A stretch of DNA of 64,000 nt from Symplocastrum torsivum CPER-KK1 (GTDB lineage Bacteria > Cyanobacteriota > Cyanobacteriia > Cyanobacteriales > Coleofasciculaceae): contig JAHHIF010000007.1 in assembly GCA_019358875.1 (NCBI GenBank), forward strand, positions 1 to 64,000, in the 5' to 3' direction. This document shows positions 27,940 to 38,340 of the stretch, piece after piece (position 1 is the first letter of the stretch; every line of letters starts with the position of its first letter). The notes under the pieces were generated by a model that was not told the DNA's origin, ran no database searches, and worked only from the letters and a program-made list of their open reading frames with translations. The position numbers and the translations under genes are program-made.

Positions 27940-28545
27940 TCATAGCTGATGCAGAGGTTCTAGTTCTGCTGGTGTGAGATCACGCCACTGTCCTGGTTCC
28001 AAACCGTCTAAACGCAGATGAGCGATGGCAATCCGCACCAGTCGCAATGTAGGAAACCCTACAGCGGCTGTCATCTTCCGTACCTGACGGTTCCGTCCCT
28101 CCGTTAAGGTTATCTCCAACCAAGCCGTTGGCACCGTTTTACGGAAGCGTATCGGAGGTTGGCGCTCCGGTAGAGGGGGGTGGGTTGGGAATAGTTGCAC
28201 CAACGCAGGTCGTGTACAGTAATTTTGAATTACTATACCCGCGCGTAACTGGTTCAAGGCGGCTTCATCAGGAATACGTTCTACCTGTACCCAGTATGTC
28301 CGAGGATGACGAAACCGTCGATCTGAGAGTCGATGCTGTAAGCGTCCATTGTTCGTCAACAGCATTAGCCCTTCACTATCCCTATCAAGGCGTCCCACTG
28401 GGTAAACTGAGGGTACTGGAATGTAGTCTTTGAGTGTAGCGCGATCGCTTAGTAATGAGCCACAGCCTTGCTGAACTTTACCGACGTTGTCAGTAAACTG
28501 GCTTAAAATATCGTAGGGTTTATGGAACAACAAGTATCTATACAC
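27940..28545 (-). CDS. rRNA pseudouridine synthase, RluE/RsuA family
   Basis: The 201-residue enzyme starts at GTG and consists of the catalytic domain only. [20 protein letters not shown] contains the catalytic Asp in [10 protein letters not shown]. Other family hallmarks are [19 protein letters not shown] and [20 protein letters not shown]. No S4 domain precedes the catalytic core, which matches the short RluE-type enzymes that modify 23S rRNA; the exact target uridine is inferred from family, not shown. It is a stand-alone gene. Confidence 0.87.
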   Translation of the reverse strand: MYRYLLFHKPYDILSQFTDNVGKVQQGCGSLLSDRATLKDYIPVPSVYPVGRLDRDSEGLMLLTNNGRLQHRLSDRRFRHPRTYWVQVERIPDEAALNQLRAGIVIQNYCTRPALVQLFPTHPPLPERQPPIRFRKTVPTAWLEITLTEGRNRQVRKMTAAVGFPTLRLVRIAIAHLRLDGLEPGQWRDLTPAELEPLHQL

Positions 28546-28595
28546 ATTGTTTGAATCTAACTTTCGCTATGGTCTACCTATAGATAGAGAGACTT

Positions 28596-29483
28596 TCAAT
28601 TGGACTCAGTATCCGTTGAAACAGGAGAATTATCATTAAACCGTTGCTGGTCATAGAGATAAAGTGTGCGAATCGGGTAAGGGATGTTAATCTCTGCTTG
28701 ATCAAAAGCTTTTTTGATCGCAATAATCGCTTTTGTCTTGACTTGGCGCACCTGTTTTTGCGGCGGTAATGTCCAGTACCGCACGACAAAATCGATCGAG
28801 CTATCGCCAAAACTCACCAAATCTATTTCCGGCGCAGGAGTAGACACAACTCCATCTACACCCATTATCGTGTGTTCTAAAAGCTCGGTAACCTCAAGTA
28901 GAGATGTATTGTAATCAACACCTACCCCTAAATCTGTTCGGCGATGCTCATAAGCCGTCCTGACTTGCACCGCTGTGGTAAATACGGTTGAATTGGGTAA
29001 TAGTACGCGCTCTCCCTGATAGGTACGAATTTGTGTGCAACGAATGTTGATCTGCTCTACTGTACCTTCATACCCTTCAATAATCACCTGATCATTAATC
29101 CGAAACGGTTCCTGCAATAGCAACAGTACACCTGCCAGGAAGTTCTTGAAGATGTCTTGAAACGCAAAGCCAATTGCGACAGAACCCAACCCCAATGCCG
29201 CAATAATGTCACCGAGTCGCAAGCCTGGAAAAGCAAGCACACTTGCGGCTAAAATTCCAATGACCCACGCAGCAACATAACTCGTCTTCGCCAGCAGTAG
29301 TTGTAACGATTGACTACGCAGAGTCCGCTTGCCGACTTTCGTGGTTAATCGCTCGATAAAGTTAGCACCCAAACGGGTCAACAGGAGGATTACCAATCCT
29401 ACAATAATTCCTGGTAAAACCTCGATACCTGAACCAATTAGATTCAGTAAGCTTGTTTGAATTTTTTCGATGAGAGCTTTCAC
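28596..29483 (-). CDS. MscS-type mechanosensitive channel
   Basis: The 295-residue protein has an N-terminal hydrophobic helix (LPGIIVGLVILLLTRLG), a second near residues 65-85 (TSYVAAWVIGILAASVLAF), and the pore helix of MscS type. The pore helix is glycine/alanine-packed LGLGSVAIGFAFQDIFKNFLAG, followed by LLLQEPFRINDQVIIEGYEG, the cytoplasmic beta-domain with RTYQGERVLLPNSTV. These features are diagnostic for small MscS channels, which open on hypo-osmotic shock to release solutes. Translation starts at GTG. It is co-directional with the pseudouridine synthase gene downstream, 50 bases away, and may be co-transcribed with it. Confidence 0.9.
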   Translation of the reverse strand: MKALIEKIQTSLLNLIGSGIEVLPGIIVGLVILLLTRLGANFIERLTTKVGKRTLRSQSLQLLLAKTSYVAAWVIGILAASVLAFPGLRLGDIIAALGLGSVAIGFAFQDIFKNFLAGVLLLLQEPFRINDQVIIEGYEGTVEQINIRCTQIRTYQGERVLLPNSTVFTTAVQVRTAYEHRRTDLGVGVDYNTSLLEVTELLEHTIMGVDGVVSTPAPEIDLVSFGDSSIDFVVRYWTLPPQKQVRQVKTKAIIAIKKAFDQAEINIPYPIRTLYLYDQQRFNDNSPVSTDTESN

Positions 29484-29550
29484 AACTTAAGGACAGATTT
29501 TGTCTAAACTCCTAGTATGGTCTGTCATCTAGACAGCACCGAGAGAAAGT

Positions 29551-32034
29551 TTAGTCAATTCTGACCCGGAAGCGAACAAATCCGACATTGTTTGGAGGAG
29601 TATTTGGAATAGAAGGTACAAATTGAACGAGTACCGAGCCGTTTGGGTTATTGGTATCAGGACAAGGAGCCGTTACAGGGGTCAGCGGAGAAGAAAATGT
29701 TCCTTGGTCAGTATCTGGTGCATTGGTTTGTGGAACTTGTGTCCCCCCTTGATTTAATAAAATCCCACTACTTGACCCAAAACTTTCAGGGATAAATGTT
29801 GTCCCAAGGGGAATCGCGTCACAAAGCCTAACGTTTTGACTCTCCTCGGTGCCATCTGAGATGAAGTAGATGGTGTACTCAACTTCGTCTCCGCTTTCTA
29901 GAGGGGTTTGTGGGTCTAATTCTCTTAGTCCCACTGGCTGTAGTGTTGTTGGCCAAATCCCTGGATTGTCATTTACATCCGCTGGATCATCAACAACGTT
30001 GTTGAAGGGGGTTGTATTCACGCTCGTTATCCGCTTCACTAAACGCAGACGCGGTGATACTTCTCCAACCGGATCAATCGGACCAATCGGGATAATGTCC
30101 GGACCACCTGTCACTGGGGCTTCGGTCAATAGGGGAGGCAGGATAACTTGGTCACTGGCTACCGCACCTTGGTTTTCAATTTGGGTTACGCCTGGGGGAT
30201 TATTAATGCTGACCTGGAACTGAACTGTAGCCGTGTCATCAGGAGCGATTTCTCCTGGGTACGCACCAACGCTGTTAACAAGTGCGCCATCACCAGAAAA
30301 CGGCATGGTATCGCCAGGAGCATCATCTACGGGTGTGCCATTCAGTGTTGTTGTACCTGGAATATATGTTGTTCCCTCCGGGATTTGGTCGGTAAAGCTT
30401 GTCCCTGTAGAGGCGACAGAACTGACGTTAGAAATGGTTACTGTGTAGGTAATTGCTTCTCCAGGGTCTGCGGCTTCATTGTTATTAGCATCGTCGAGTG
30501 TTCCCTCTTTACTCGCCGTCAAGACATCCGTGACAGTCGTTGCGTCTTCTGCTATATCGTTGCTTGGGTTATTATCGGCTGATGTCGAAACGGTTGCAGT
30601 ATTGATGTACTCACCAGGCGTAGAAGTCACATTAACGTTGATCACAACTGAACGGCTCTCACCGACCTGGATTGCTGGGTTGTCTGTCTCAGGAGAATAG
30701 ACACAAGTCACCGTTCCCGGTGGGTTTTCCGAGCAGTTCCAGCCATCACCACTAAATGATTCAAAGCTGAAGCCGGGAGGGAGAGTGTCTGTAACCGTAG
30801 TGGGACCATAGGTTTGATTATTACCGACGTTCCTCACGGTCAAAGTGTATTCACCAGTTTCCCCAGCGACAAAATTACCAGCGTGACTTTTGGTAATCTC
30901 CAAGTCAGGCTCTGGAGCCTCCGTGACCGTTGTAATTCTGAGGTTCCGGATTTCATGAATGTTCGTTGCATCTCCAGTTGAACTCGCAAAACCAAACTTG
31001 AACGAGCTGGGCAAAGGAGCTTGACCGCGTGCTGGATCGTTCAAGTTGATTGGGTCAAGAACTTGTTGGAAGTTGTTTCCCGTCCCTGTAAAGTCTAGCT
31101 CGACTGATATCCTATTATCCTCAGTCAGCGTAATCCTGACCCTTCGTTGTGCTACCTCGCGATTGAGCGCATCAGGAACGTCAATGCCCTGAGGTAGAAC
31201 ATCGGAATTTTCGAGATAGCAATATCCAGTATTTCCATTACCCGAACCCCTGAGAGTTACAGAATCAAGGACTCTAGTGTCTCCTGTTCCAAAGGGAGAC
31301 GGATTCTGACAGCCTGCACCACGTCCCTCGCCATCATTGGCAAAGTTGCCATACTCATCTAGTCCGACACCAACATACCCATTGGTCAAACCAGGAGGAT
31401 TGCCTCCTCCAGTTCGTTGAGCGTAGCCAAGCGAACCACCAAAAGCACCAGGCTGAGGATTAGTGGTTTCGCCACTGAATAAGAAAAAGGTGACTCCATC
31501 TGCTGTACTGGGAGGATTGCCAATTTCGGTACCACCGTATGAGAAGTAGTCGAAGGTAATTACTAAACCGGAGCCTGAAGGAATAGTGAAGTCGTAGAAA
31601 GCAAAGGCTGATTGCCCGAAGTTATTTGTCGTGATTCTCAGCGCTCCTTCTCCCTGTACATCCGGTTGTGCAGGATTACAGGCTCCAATTGAACCATCCG
31701 GAGTAAATGCGTCTCCTGCTGTTAAACAAGGAGGGGGTGTGTTTGGGTTAGCTACATCAACTGACCAACCAAAGGTAGTGTTGTCATCAAATTCCTCTTC
31801 AACCAGAGTTGTTTGAGCGGCGACTGGGGAACCACTGATCGCTAGTAGCAGAAGCACTGTGCTAGTCAGCCAGCCAAGGCGCTGGGAAGAATTGAGATGA
31901 GTAAAGAGTTGCCAAGGTTTTCTCACAGCTTGCTTATCTAAGATTGGAAACATGGATGCTAAAGAAATTGAATGACTAGAAGAATGCACACCCAAGCAAG
32001 TCTGTAGCTTAGATTGATGGGAAGGTTTGACCAT
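29551..32034 (-). CDS. Exported DUF11-repeat protein with lectin-like N-terminal domain
   Basis: This 827-residue protein has an N-terminal region with a hydrophobic helix (WLTSTVLLLLAISGSPVAAQ), a signal peptide with likely cleavage after VAAQ. Residues about 80-375 resemble an L-type lectin/concanavalin-like jelly roll with many Gly and Asn (LVITFDYFSYGGTEIG). Three DUF11-type Ig-like repeats follow: LEITKSHAGNFVAGETGEYT, LTASKEGTLDD and LRLVKRITS, each ending in a LPPGFSF-like or IPEGTTYIP-like strand. DUF11 domains occur on bacterial surface adhesins. The ATG overlaps the stop of the upstream beta-helix/OmpA gene by one base (TAATG), so translation is coupled. No anchor motif is seen at the C-terminus. 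Confidence 0.85.
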   Translation of the reverse strand: MVKPSHQSKLQTCLGVHSSSHSISLASMFPILDKQAVRKPWQLFTHLNSSQRLGWLTSTVLLLLAISGSPVAAQTTLVEEEFDDNTTFGWSVDVANPNTPPPCLTAGDAFTPDGSIGACNPAQPDVQGEGALRITTNNFGQSAFAFYDFTIPSGSGLVITFDYFSYGGTEIGNPPSTADGVTFFLFSGETTNPQPGAFGGSLGYAQRTGGGNPPGLTNGYVGVGLDEYGNFANDGEGRGAGCQNPSPFGTGDTRVLDSVTLRGSGNGNTGYCYLENSDVLPQGIDVPDALNREVAQRRVRITLTEDNRISVELDFTGTGNNFQQVLDPINLNDPARGQAPLPSSFKFGFASSTGDATNIHEIRNLRITTVTEAPEPDLEITKSHAGNFVAGETGEYTLTVRNVGNNQTYGPTTVTDTLPPGFSFESFSGDGWNCSENPPGTVTCVYSPETDNPAIQVGESRSVVINVNVTSTPGEYINTATVSTSADNNPSNDIAEDATTVTDVLTASKEGTLDDANNNEAADPGEAITYTVTISNVSSVASTGTSFTDQIPEGTTYIPGTTTLNGTPVDDAPGDTMPFSGDGALVNSVGAYPGEIAPDDTATVQFQVSINNPPGVTQIENQGAVASDQVILPPLLTEAPVTGGPDIIPIGPIDPVGEVSPRLRLVKRITSVNTTPFNNVVDDPADVNDNPGIWPTTLQPVGLRELDPQTPLESGDEVEYTIYFISDGTEESQNVRLCDAIPLGTTFIPESFGSSSGILLNQGGTQVPQTNAPDTDQGTFSSPLTPVTAPCPDTNNPNGSVLVQFVPSIPNTPPNNVGFVRFRVRID

Positions 32035-34205
32035 TACCTAGTGCCTCCCCTGGATTCTGGTTGCAGGTCTGTTTCTTGCTCTTCAAAGATGATTTCTAAT
32101 CCTCTGGTGTCTTGGAAGATGAACTCGGCTCTGCGATCGCGTGCGTAATCCAAAATCTCAGCCCCAGTTGTGCGACGCTGTGTTTCCCCAAAGGAGCGAA
32201 TCGTCATCCGTTCTGGTGCAATTCCTTGGCTTAAGAGGTAATTTCGCGCAGCTAATGCCCTGCGGTTCCCCAATTCTTGGTTGTAGGCGTTAGTGGCACG
32301 GGGGTCAGTGTGACCCTCGATCTCAAGGGTGAGGAAGGGATAGGTACGCAGTACGTCGGCAATTTGGTCAAGAACAGCCGCGCTGGCAGAGCTAATCGTC
32401 GCTTGGTCGAGCGCAAAGTGGATAATTCTTGGCACCCGAAGTGTTATGGGTGTTGGGGGTTCTTCTGGCGTTTGGGCTTGCGGGGGGGCAGGAGGTGCGG
32501 GTCGAGTTGTGCATTGGGGTGTCACTGGGGTTGGTGCGTCTGAATTGGGGGTGACGGTAGCTGTTGGAGATTGGACTAAGGCATTGAGCGCAGGTTCAGA
32601 GGTACCGTATTGGGGATGAGTTGCGATCGCACTTACTATATCCCCAGGTTGTAAATTATTGAGACTAGCGCGAAACTCCCCTGTGGCATCGGTCGTAGCT
32701 GTTGCGATCGGCTCACTTAATGGCCCATGGCTAATCTCCGTATTTTCACTGACTCGATAGAGTTCAATGCTTGAACCTGGGTCAGCCTTACCCAAAAGTT
32801 CGACCTGAGAGTTTAGGACATAGAACTGTGAACTGAGAAACTGGGGGGCATTAATTGCCGAGTTTCCGGTTTCCTTGCGTCGATTGGGTGAATTGCGTAG
32901 AGGATTGGGGCCATCCCCACGTTGAAAATGAATCGGCTCAACGTTCTGCTGCGTGTTGAGGTCAATGCTTAGCCCTTCCAGTCCAGCAAAGCGATTCGCC
33001 TCAATCACGTTGCCATCACTCTTGGGATAAGCCGTAATTACAACACCTGGTCCCGATTGATTGCGAATTTGGTTGCCAGTGACTTGGTGATTATCTCCCA
33101 TCAAGTAAACAGCCGCCCTACGCAGGCGTCTACCGTTGAATGTGATTTGGTTATCCCGAATTTGGGTTGACCCTTCAGGTTTAAACAAATACACTCCACT
33201 GCCATCGTTGCCACAAATCAAATTCCCGGTAATCTGTGAGTCAGTGATGACTCCTTCTAGGCGAATCGCATCAGGCATCCCAGCAATGCCATTGCCAACG
33301 ATGATGTTTTCAGTCACTAGCAGATTGTTTGCTTGAACCGAGGTAATAATGCCACTGCCTTCGTGGTTACTGATGCGATTGCGTCGGATTGTCGTCCCAT
33401 CGGCGTTAAAGACTGACACACCAAACGCCGATGGCTGCTCTGGCATTGATTCATCTGGGGGAATACCCAACCAGTTTTCCTCAATCACAACATTCTTAGG
33501 GGGAATCTCATCTGAGGAGAATGGAGGAGTATTATTTGAGGGTTGCTGTCGTGAGATGTTTGGTGGCGGGGAAGGGTGAGCGATGAAAATATCGGCAGGT
33601 GGTGTGCTTAGTGTTGCTCCACGCAGTTCTTTGAAACCATACACACTTAAACCCCGAACTGTAATGCGATCGCCAACAATCGTTAAACCCCGTAAAATCT
33701 CCTGCTCAGGTGCTGGCGTAATGGCGACTACAGGTATCGGAATCGCAATTTCAGCAGTGGCTGAGCGGGTGGCATCATAGCCAGGTTGTGTGGTGCCATC
33801 AACGACTAATCCCGGTCTTTCCAGGTCAGGTAACATTTCCTGGAGGCGGATGGTCGTTTGTTCAGGCGGTAAATTAAACTCAATCCGTGAGGGTGTATTG
33901 GCTTGTGAGGGTGCAATCTGGGCTCTTTCAGCTTCGCTTAGTTGCTCAATACTTAGCTGACCATTGACAATCTCAATTGCCTCTCGTAAAGTTAATGCCT
34001 CATCTGGTTGAATCGCTCCATCCTGATTACTGTTGACAACGACAACCTGATTAGTCGCTTGAGCCGTAGCTTTTGTAGGAAAGGCGAAGAGGCTAAGGAG
34101 GAAAAAGACGATAAGAGGACTTCTATATGTGTGCAAAAGGTCTACTCTCGTTTGTCTACTCTTGAGAGCATCCCCAGTCTCTAGTTTTGTACCTGTGTGA
34201 TTCAT
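32034..34205 (-). CDS. Parallel beta-helix protein with C-terminal OmpA-like domain
   Basis: From ATG 34205 the protein is 723 residues. It carries a hydrophobic signal segment (SPLIVFFLLSLFAFPTKATAQ), then VVVVNSNQDGAIQPDEALTL typical of CSLREA-type polypeptides. A right-handed parallel beta-helix follows with repeated NxITGN, GNGI and DNQI units (about residues 150-400), then a proline-rich linker. The C-terminal OmpA/MotB domain (about 590-715) contains IHFALDQATI, EGHTDPRATNAYNQELGNRRA and DYARDRRAEF, which bind peptidoglycan. Together this suggests a cell-wall-tethered exported beta-helix. An upstream GTG-frame extension overlaps the preceding gene and is not used. Its stop is shared with the next gene's start. 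Confidence 0.87.
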   Translation of the reverse strand: MNHTGTKLETGDALKSRQTRVDLLHTYRSPLIVFFLLSLFAFPTKATAQATNQVVVVNSNQDGAIQPDEALTLREAIEIVNGQLSIEQLSEAERAQIAPSQANTPSRIEFNLPPEQTTIRLQEMLPDLERPGLVVDGTTQPGYDATRSATAEIAIPIPVVAITPAPEQEILRGLTIVGDRITVRGLSVYGFKELRGATLSTPPADIFIAHPSPPPNISRQQPSNNTPPFSSDEIPPKNVVIEENWLGIPPDESMPEQPSAFGVSVFNADGTTIRRNRISNHEGSGIITSVQANNLLVTENIIVGNGIAGMPDAIRLEGVITDSQITGNLICGNDGSGVYLFKPEGSTQIRDNQITFNGRRLRRAAVYLMGDNHQVTGNQIRNQSGPGVVITAYPKSDGNVIEANRFAGLEGLSIDLNTQQNVEPIHFQRGDGPNPLRNSPNRRKETGNSAINAPQFLSSQFYVLNSQVELLGKADPGSSIELYRVSENTEISHGPLSEPIATATTDATGEFRASLNNLQPGDIVSAIATHPQYGTSEPALNALVQSPTATVTPNSDAPTPVTPQCTTRPAPPAPPQAQTPEEPPTPITLRVPRIIHFALDQATISSASAAVLDQIADVLRTYPFLTLEIEGHTDPRATNAYNQELGNRRALAARNYLLSQGIAPERMTIRSFGETQRRTTGAEILDYARDRRAEFIFQDTRGLEIIFEEQETDLQPESRGGTR

Positions 34206-34314
34206 TGAAAGTTTAAACGGCTTGCGTTCCACCAGTAACGATTCGCTGAAGAAAAAAAAGAGGAGGTGAGGGAAAAATTGCAGGAACCATCCCTTGAGGC
34301 TATTCCCCTCTCTT

Positions 34315-37300
34315 TTACTGACTCTCTCTTTCACTCCCTTGACCGAGGCTTGTAGGATTGACGGCACTAGGCGTGGCGGGGGATTCACTAGCAACAGGTT
34401 CCACACGCGATTCCTGCTCTTGAGGTGGTGTTACTCTTTGCCGCCCAAACCCACCAAAGAGTTCATTAACCTTAAAGGTCAAACCGAAGTAGGGCCCACC
34501 TTCGGAACGATAGCCACTAAAATCTCGGTCATCGACACTACCAAAGCTATAGCCAACGGCGAGGCGTAAATCTGGCGTTAGGTAATAGCCAGTTTCCACT
34601 GCCACCCCAAATTCGTTGTACGTGGGTGAGGACTGTCCAATCCAGCGTCCCTCAACCGCTAAATCCATCCGATACCCTAAGCGGTACGATGCCCGTAGCT
34701 GGGAGAGGAAAACGCTGGAAGAATTCTCGAAATTATCGGCTAAATCGGTCGTACTAATCCGCATTGCTCCTTTGCCGTAAAATTCCCAGCGCCAATTGGG
34801 GGCATAGATAGCTTCAGCGGCAAATAGGTGTTCGGTGGAGTCAGTACCACTGTCAATTAACAACGCTTCAGGAATTGTTGAGGGATTTCTCCGATACTCG
34901 TAGCGCAAGAGAGCATTCCAGCGATCGCTATTTGGGTTACGGTATGCTAGCCCCAAGCGGAGTGTTGCCGTATCTCCCAGTCCCTCTAATAGCTGGTTGG
35001 CAAAGTTTGCTTGCTCATAACGTCCAAGAATCGTTAAAGCTGGGGTCAGTTTACCTGCTGCGGCGAGGGAGAAAACGGTGTTGTTGTTACCCGAACCAGT
35101 ACGATGCTCAAAGTTAGCCGAGGCTTGGAAGCCGGGGTTATCGCTGTATTCAATCCCAACTCTATAGACATCACCACCGAGAAGTGCTAAAGAGGCAGCC
35201 GTTTGACCAACGGCATAAGGTTGAGCAAAGCGTTCTCCTGCGGCTGTGGAGATATTAGTATTGCTGAACGTGTGTTCGTAACCCAGGTTTACCCTCAATC
35301 CAGGGGAGACAACCCAACGATGATTTAACCCGACAGCCCCTTGACCCGTAACGCCATTAAAACCGCTAATAATCGAGTATCGACCCGTAATATCGGTGTT
35401 TTCGCCTAAGCGGTGTTCCAGGATGGTGTCAAGGCTGGTGAGTGAGTCACTACCGAGCAATCCGCCATCAAAGAACTGATGTGCTAGTCGTACCGTAACG
35501 CCGGGATAGACACCCCAATCCAGTCCAAACGTTGTGCGATCGGGGTAAAGGGGGTCGCTATCCCCAATGTTGAGTTCGTTCTGGGCACGGAAGGTAAGAG
35601 ATTCAGTTAAGGGAAGACCAAGGTAGGAAACGATTTGGCTGGCATCACTATCAAAAACATCGTCGATCCGGTCGTCACGGGAGCGATTGACATAATCAAC
35701 ACCGAGAGTAGCTTCCCCAATTTCTTGTTGGATACCAGCACGGATGGTTGTTAGAGAGTTGTTGACAGGTTCACCAGGTGCGGCTTCAACACCGGGGTTA
35801 AATAGGTCAAAGAAGTCGGTGCGGACTTCTGGGGCAATGCCAAAGTTTTCTTCGTAGTCATACCCAGCCTGAAAGCTGGTGGTAGAACCGAGTTGATAGG
35901 ACAGCGCCGCCCCATATCTTGTTTGTCCGGGTGTAAAGCTCGTCGTTGCATTATTGACAAAGCCTTCTTCCACGGAGCGATAATACGCTCGACCTGTCAG
36001 ACTTGGGATAATATTCGCCAACAGTTCAAAGCGATACGCTGAACCCGTGACATTGCCCAGGAAGAGGGAGTTGTTACTAGAGTGAGCATATTCACCAATC
36101 AGCCGACTATTGGTACCCAACGACACCAAGAAATCAGCTCCATATAGCTCAAAATCGCGATCGCCCTGATCTTCTCGTAAGTAAGTCGCAGCAAGCCAGC
36201 TTTCGGAGTCGAAGTCTTGAGAGAAGTTGTACTGCAACCGTCCTGCATAGAGATTCGTATCATCTCCACCAGCGTTGTCATATTGGTAAGTGACAACAAC
36301 CCGCTGCACTAGCAAGGTTGCTCCCTCAGTTACGCCACCTGTATCGGCATCAAAGAAAACGGTTTCTGTTGCCAGAACCGGACGCCTGAACAAAATGGTG
36401 CCTCGGTCATAATCAATTTCGTAATCGGTACCGCGATAGAGCGGTTTGCGCTCAATTACGGTTCCAGGACGATTGATTTCTTCCTTTTCAAGAAAAATCG
36501 TTTCACTACCTTCTATGAGCAACCGTCTGGAGAGGAAGTAATAGCCACTGGTGCCGTTGGGAGCAATGGTGTCTCGCTGGAACCCGTCAATATCTGGGCT
36601 GTAGAGGGCAGTGATTTGCAGATTGCCTAGGTTGTAATTCCCTTTGAAGCCGTGCAGTTGCCTAGTTGTTGCGGTAAATAGCTGGGAATTCCTAGTAAAT
36701 TCTTGGGTGTTGTAGTCTCCCCACATCACATAGTCCGGTTCTGCGCCAAACACAGGAGACGTGCGCTCGAAGCGGAGGTACACGCTATCGGTGGAGGGAG
36801 TCAGGTAATCAACTGTGGAGCTATCACCATAAACCGGATATTGTTGCTCACAAAATTGTGGCCCCCGGAATAAACGGGTGATGCCATCACAAGTTTCATT
36901 GAGAGGGCGATCGCTATTATAGGCACCTGTAAACAACCATTCCCCAATCCGACCTGTCGCAAAAACAGCCCCATCTAAATCAACCTCAGTTCCCTCATCA
37001 ATTAGGTCTGGGTTCAAGAAATCGCGTCGGCTTCCCCAAAAGTCAGTTCCAGAAGCACCAATCCGTAAGTTAACAACGCCAGAAACCAGTGAGGGTCGGA
37101 GATTAGTAACAAACTCGATCTGGGTATAAGCCTCAAAGGGTGATGTGATCGGGATTAGAGATTGGCGAACTTCCTCTCTTTCCTGCTTCAAATCTTCCAC
37201 AGCCGCTCGTATCCGGACTTTCTGAGCTTCCAAACCTGATTGCAACTGGGCAGTAAATAAGCCTTCTCTTGCCGTAACCTGGAATCCCAGTTGGTCTTTA

Positions 37301-38340
37301 TCCTCATCAGCACCAACAAACTCACCAGCACTTGCCGTCAGGGTAACAACAGTGTCCTTAGTGATTAGTTGACCATTCTCATCTGTAATTCGCCCTTGCA
37401 AACTGATAGTCGAGCGACCATCAGCAGGTACACGGGGGTCGCCAACTGGAGCAACTTCGATTTGAACGGTTTTCTCTTCAACCGTTAACTGAACGCTACT
37501 AGGTGTCCCGTCCCCTGCTTGAACCGTCAGTGTATTTTCTCCCTCTTCCAAGGGGATGTTGTACCAAACTTGGGTAATGATGTTTTGAACCTCATCCCGC
37601 TCCTGCTGGGTGATTATCGAGGGGTCGATGGGGTCTTCGTTGACGTTGACTTGGATTTGGGCATCTGCGTTGTACTGAACAACTAGATTCGTCGAGCGTG
37701 ATGAGGTGACTCCTTGTTGGGGTGTGAGGATGCGTACCTCATTAGGAGCTAAAGTCGCTGCTGGCTCAGCTAGTGGAGCGTCGTTCTGAGATACTGTTTC
37801 GGCTGGAGTATCTGGCAATCCCTCAGCACTATCAGGACTTGGGTTAGCCACCACTGGTTGCGGTTCCGTCGAGTCTGCCTCTTCTAGCTTTGGAACCGTA
37901 TCAAGAGGAGGTGGAGTTTCTGGGATTTGCGCCGAATCGGTAGACAATCCTGCTTCCTCTACGCCTTGACTCTTGGGCACAGTTAAGGGGATGGTACTCT
38001 CCTTTGTTTCCTCAGTTCCATCTACGTCAGGCGTTACAGTCGAGAGATTAGATTCTAGGTGCTGTTCACTAACCAAGAAGCTAGAAAAACCTCTCTCCCC
38101 ATTTCCCCATCTCCCCATCTCCCCATCTGCAACGTTTAGGGATTCCTCGTTACTCAATTCTGGGTTTAATAATTCCGGCAGTTCATCAGCTTTAGCGGTT
38201 GGGAGAATTCCTACCATCCCTAACACAGTTGTCAGTAAACCAAGCGTGACGGAGGAAAGCCACTTCTCCTTTGTCCTGCTAGCCACGACTAATAGTCGAT
38301 AACTAGTAATGCCTTTCACCTTATTTTGAGAATTGTTCAC
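34315..38340 (-). CDS. Large exported protein with Ig-like domain and outer-membrane barrel-like C-terminus
   Basis: This 1341-residue protein has a long signal peptide (LLTTVLGMVGILPTAKADE, cleavage near residue 51) and a low-complexity acidic/proline region with an 8-bp DNA repeat (residues about 72-82). A bacterial Ig-like (Big/invasin-type) region follows, with VEEKTVQIEVAPVGDPRVPA and ENGQLITKDTVVTLTASAGE. From about residue 420 to the end are alternating amphipathic beta strands rich in aromatic and Gly residues (DYEIDYDRGTILFRRPV, LRLAVGYSFGSVDDRDFSGY), ending in FGRQRV and a Ser/Pro tail. The pattern suggests a large outer-membrane barrel; barrel prediction is inference. It starts at GTG, overlapping the previous stop by four bases (GTGA). 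Confidence 0.82.
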   Translation of the reverse strand: MNNSQNKVKGITSYRLLVVASRTKEKWLSSVTLGLLTTVLGMVGILPTAKADELPELLNPELSNEESLNVADGEMGRWGNGERGFSSFLVSEQHLESNLSTVTPDVDGTEETKESTIPLTVPKSQGVEEAGLSTDSAQIPETPPPLDTVPKLEEADSTEPQPVVANPSPDSAEGLPDTPAETVSQNDAPLAEPAATLAPNEVRILTPQQGVTSSRSTNLVVQYNADAQIQVNVNEDPIDPSIITQQERDEVQNIITQVWYNIPLEEGENTLTVQAGDGTPSSVQLTVEEKTVQIEVAPVGDPRVPADGRSTISLQGRITDENGQLITKDTVVTLTASAGEFVGADEDKDQLGFQVTAREGLFTAQLQSGLEAQKVRIRAAVEDLKQEREEVRQSLIPITSPFEAYTQIEFVTNLRPSLVSGVVNLRIGASGTDFWGSRRDFLNPDLIDEGTEVDLDGAVFATGRIGEWLFTGAYNSDRPLNETCDGITRLFRGPQFCEQQYPVYGDSSTVDYLTPSTDSVYLRFERTSPVFGAEPDYVMWGDYNTQEFTRNSQLFTATTRQLHGFKGNYNLGNLQITALYSPDIDGFQRDTIAPNGTSGYYFLSRRLLIEGSETIFLEKEEINRPGTVIERKPLYRGTDYEIDYDRGTILFRRPVLATETVFFDADTGGVTEGATLLVQRVVVTYQYDNAGGDDTNLYAGRLQYNFSQDFDSESWLAATYLREDQGDRDFELYGADFLVSLGTNSRLIGEYAHSSNNSLFLGNVTGSAYRFELLANIIPSLTGRAYYRSVEEGFVNNATTSFTPGQTRYGAALSYQLGSTTSFQAGYDYEENFGIAPEVRTDFFDLFNPGVEAAPGEPVNNSLTTIRAGIQQEIGEATLGVDYVNRSRDDRIDDVFDSDASQIVSYLGLPLTESLTFRAQNELNIGDSDPLYPDRTTFGLDWGVYPGVTVRLAHQFFDGGLLGSDSLTSLDTILEHRLGENTDITGRYSIISGFNGVTGQGAVGLNHRWVVSPGLRVNLGYEHTFSNTNISTAAGERFAQPYAVGQTAASLALLGGDVYRVGIEYSDNPGFQASANFEHRTGSGNNNTVFSLAAAGKLTPALTILGRYEQANFANQLLEGLGDTATLRLGLAYRNPNSDRWNALLRYEYRRNPSTIPEALLIDSGTDSTEHLFAAEAIYAPNWRWEFYGKGAMRISTTDLADNFENSSSVFLSQLRASYRLGYRMDLAVEGRWIGQSSPTYNEFGVAVETGYYLTPDLRLAVGYSFGSVDDRDFSGYRSEGGPYFGLTFKVNELFGGFGRQRVTPPQEQESRVEPVASESPATPSAVNPTSLGQGSERESQ
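38095..38126 (-). repeat. Octamer repeat inside coding sequence (CTCCCCAT x4)
   Basis: CTCCCCAT, TTCCCCAT, CTCCCCAT, CTCCCCAT on the plus strand encode about 11 residues (DGEMGRWGNGE region) on the minus strand. The same GGGGAGATGGGG text is common between cyanobacterial genes, so it looks inserted in frame. Confidence 0.65.

Noticed and set aside
34206..34406. 67-codon N-terminal extension of the beta-helix/OmpA protein
   Set aside because: It overlaps the end of the upstream gene, and the signal peptide lies after the ATG at 34205, so the extension is not likely translated.
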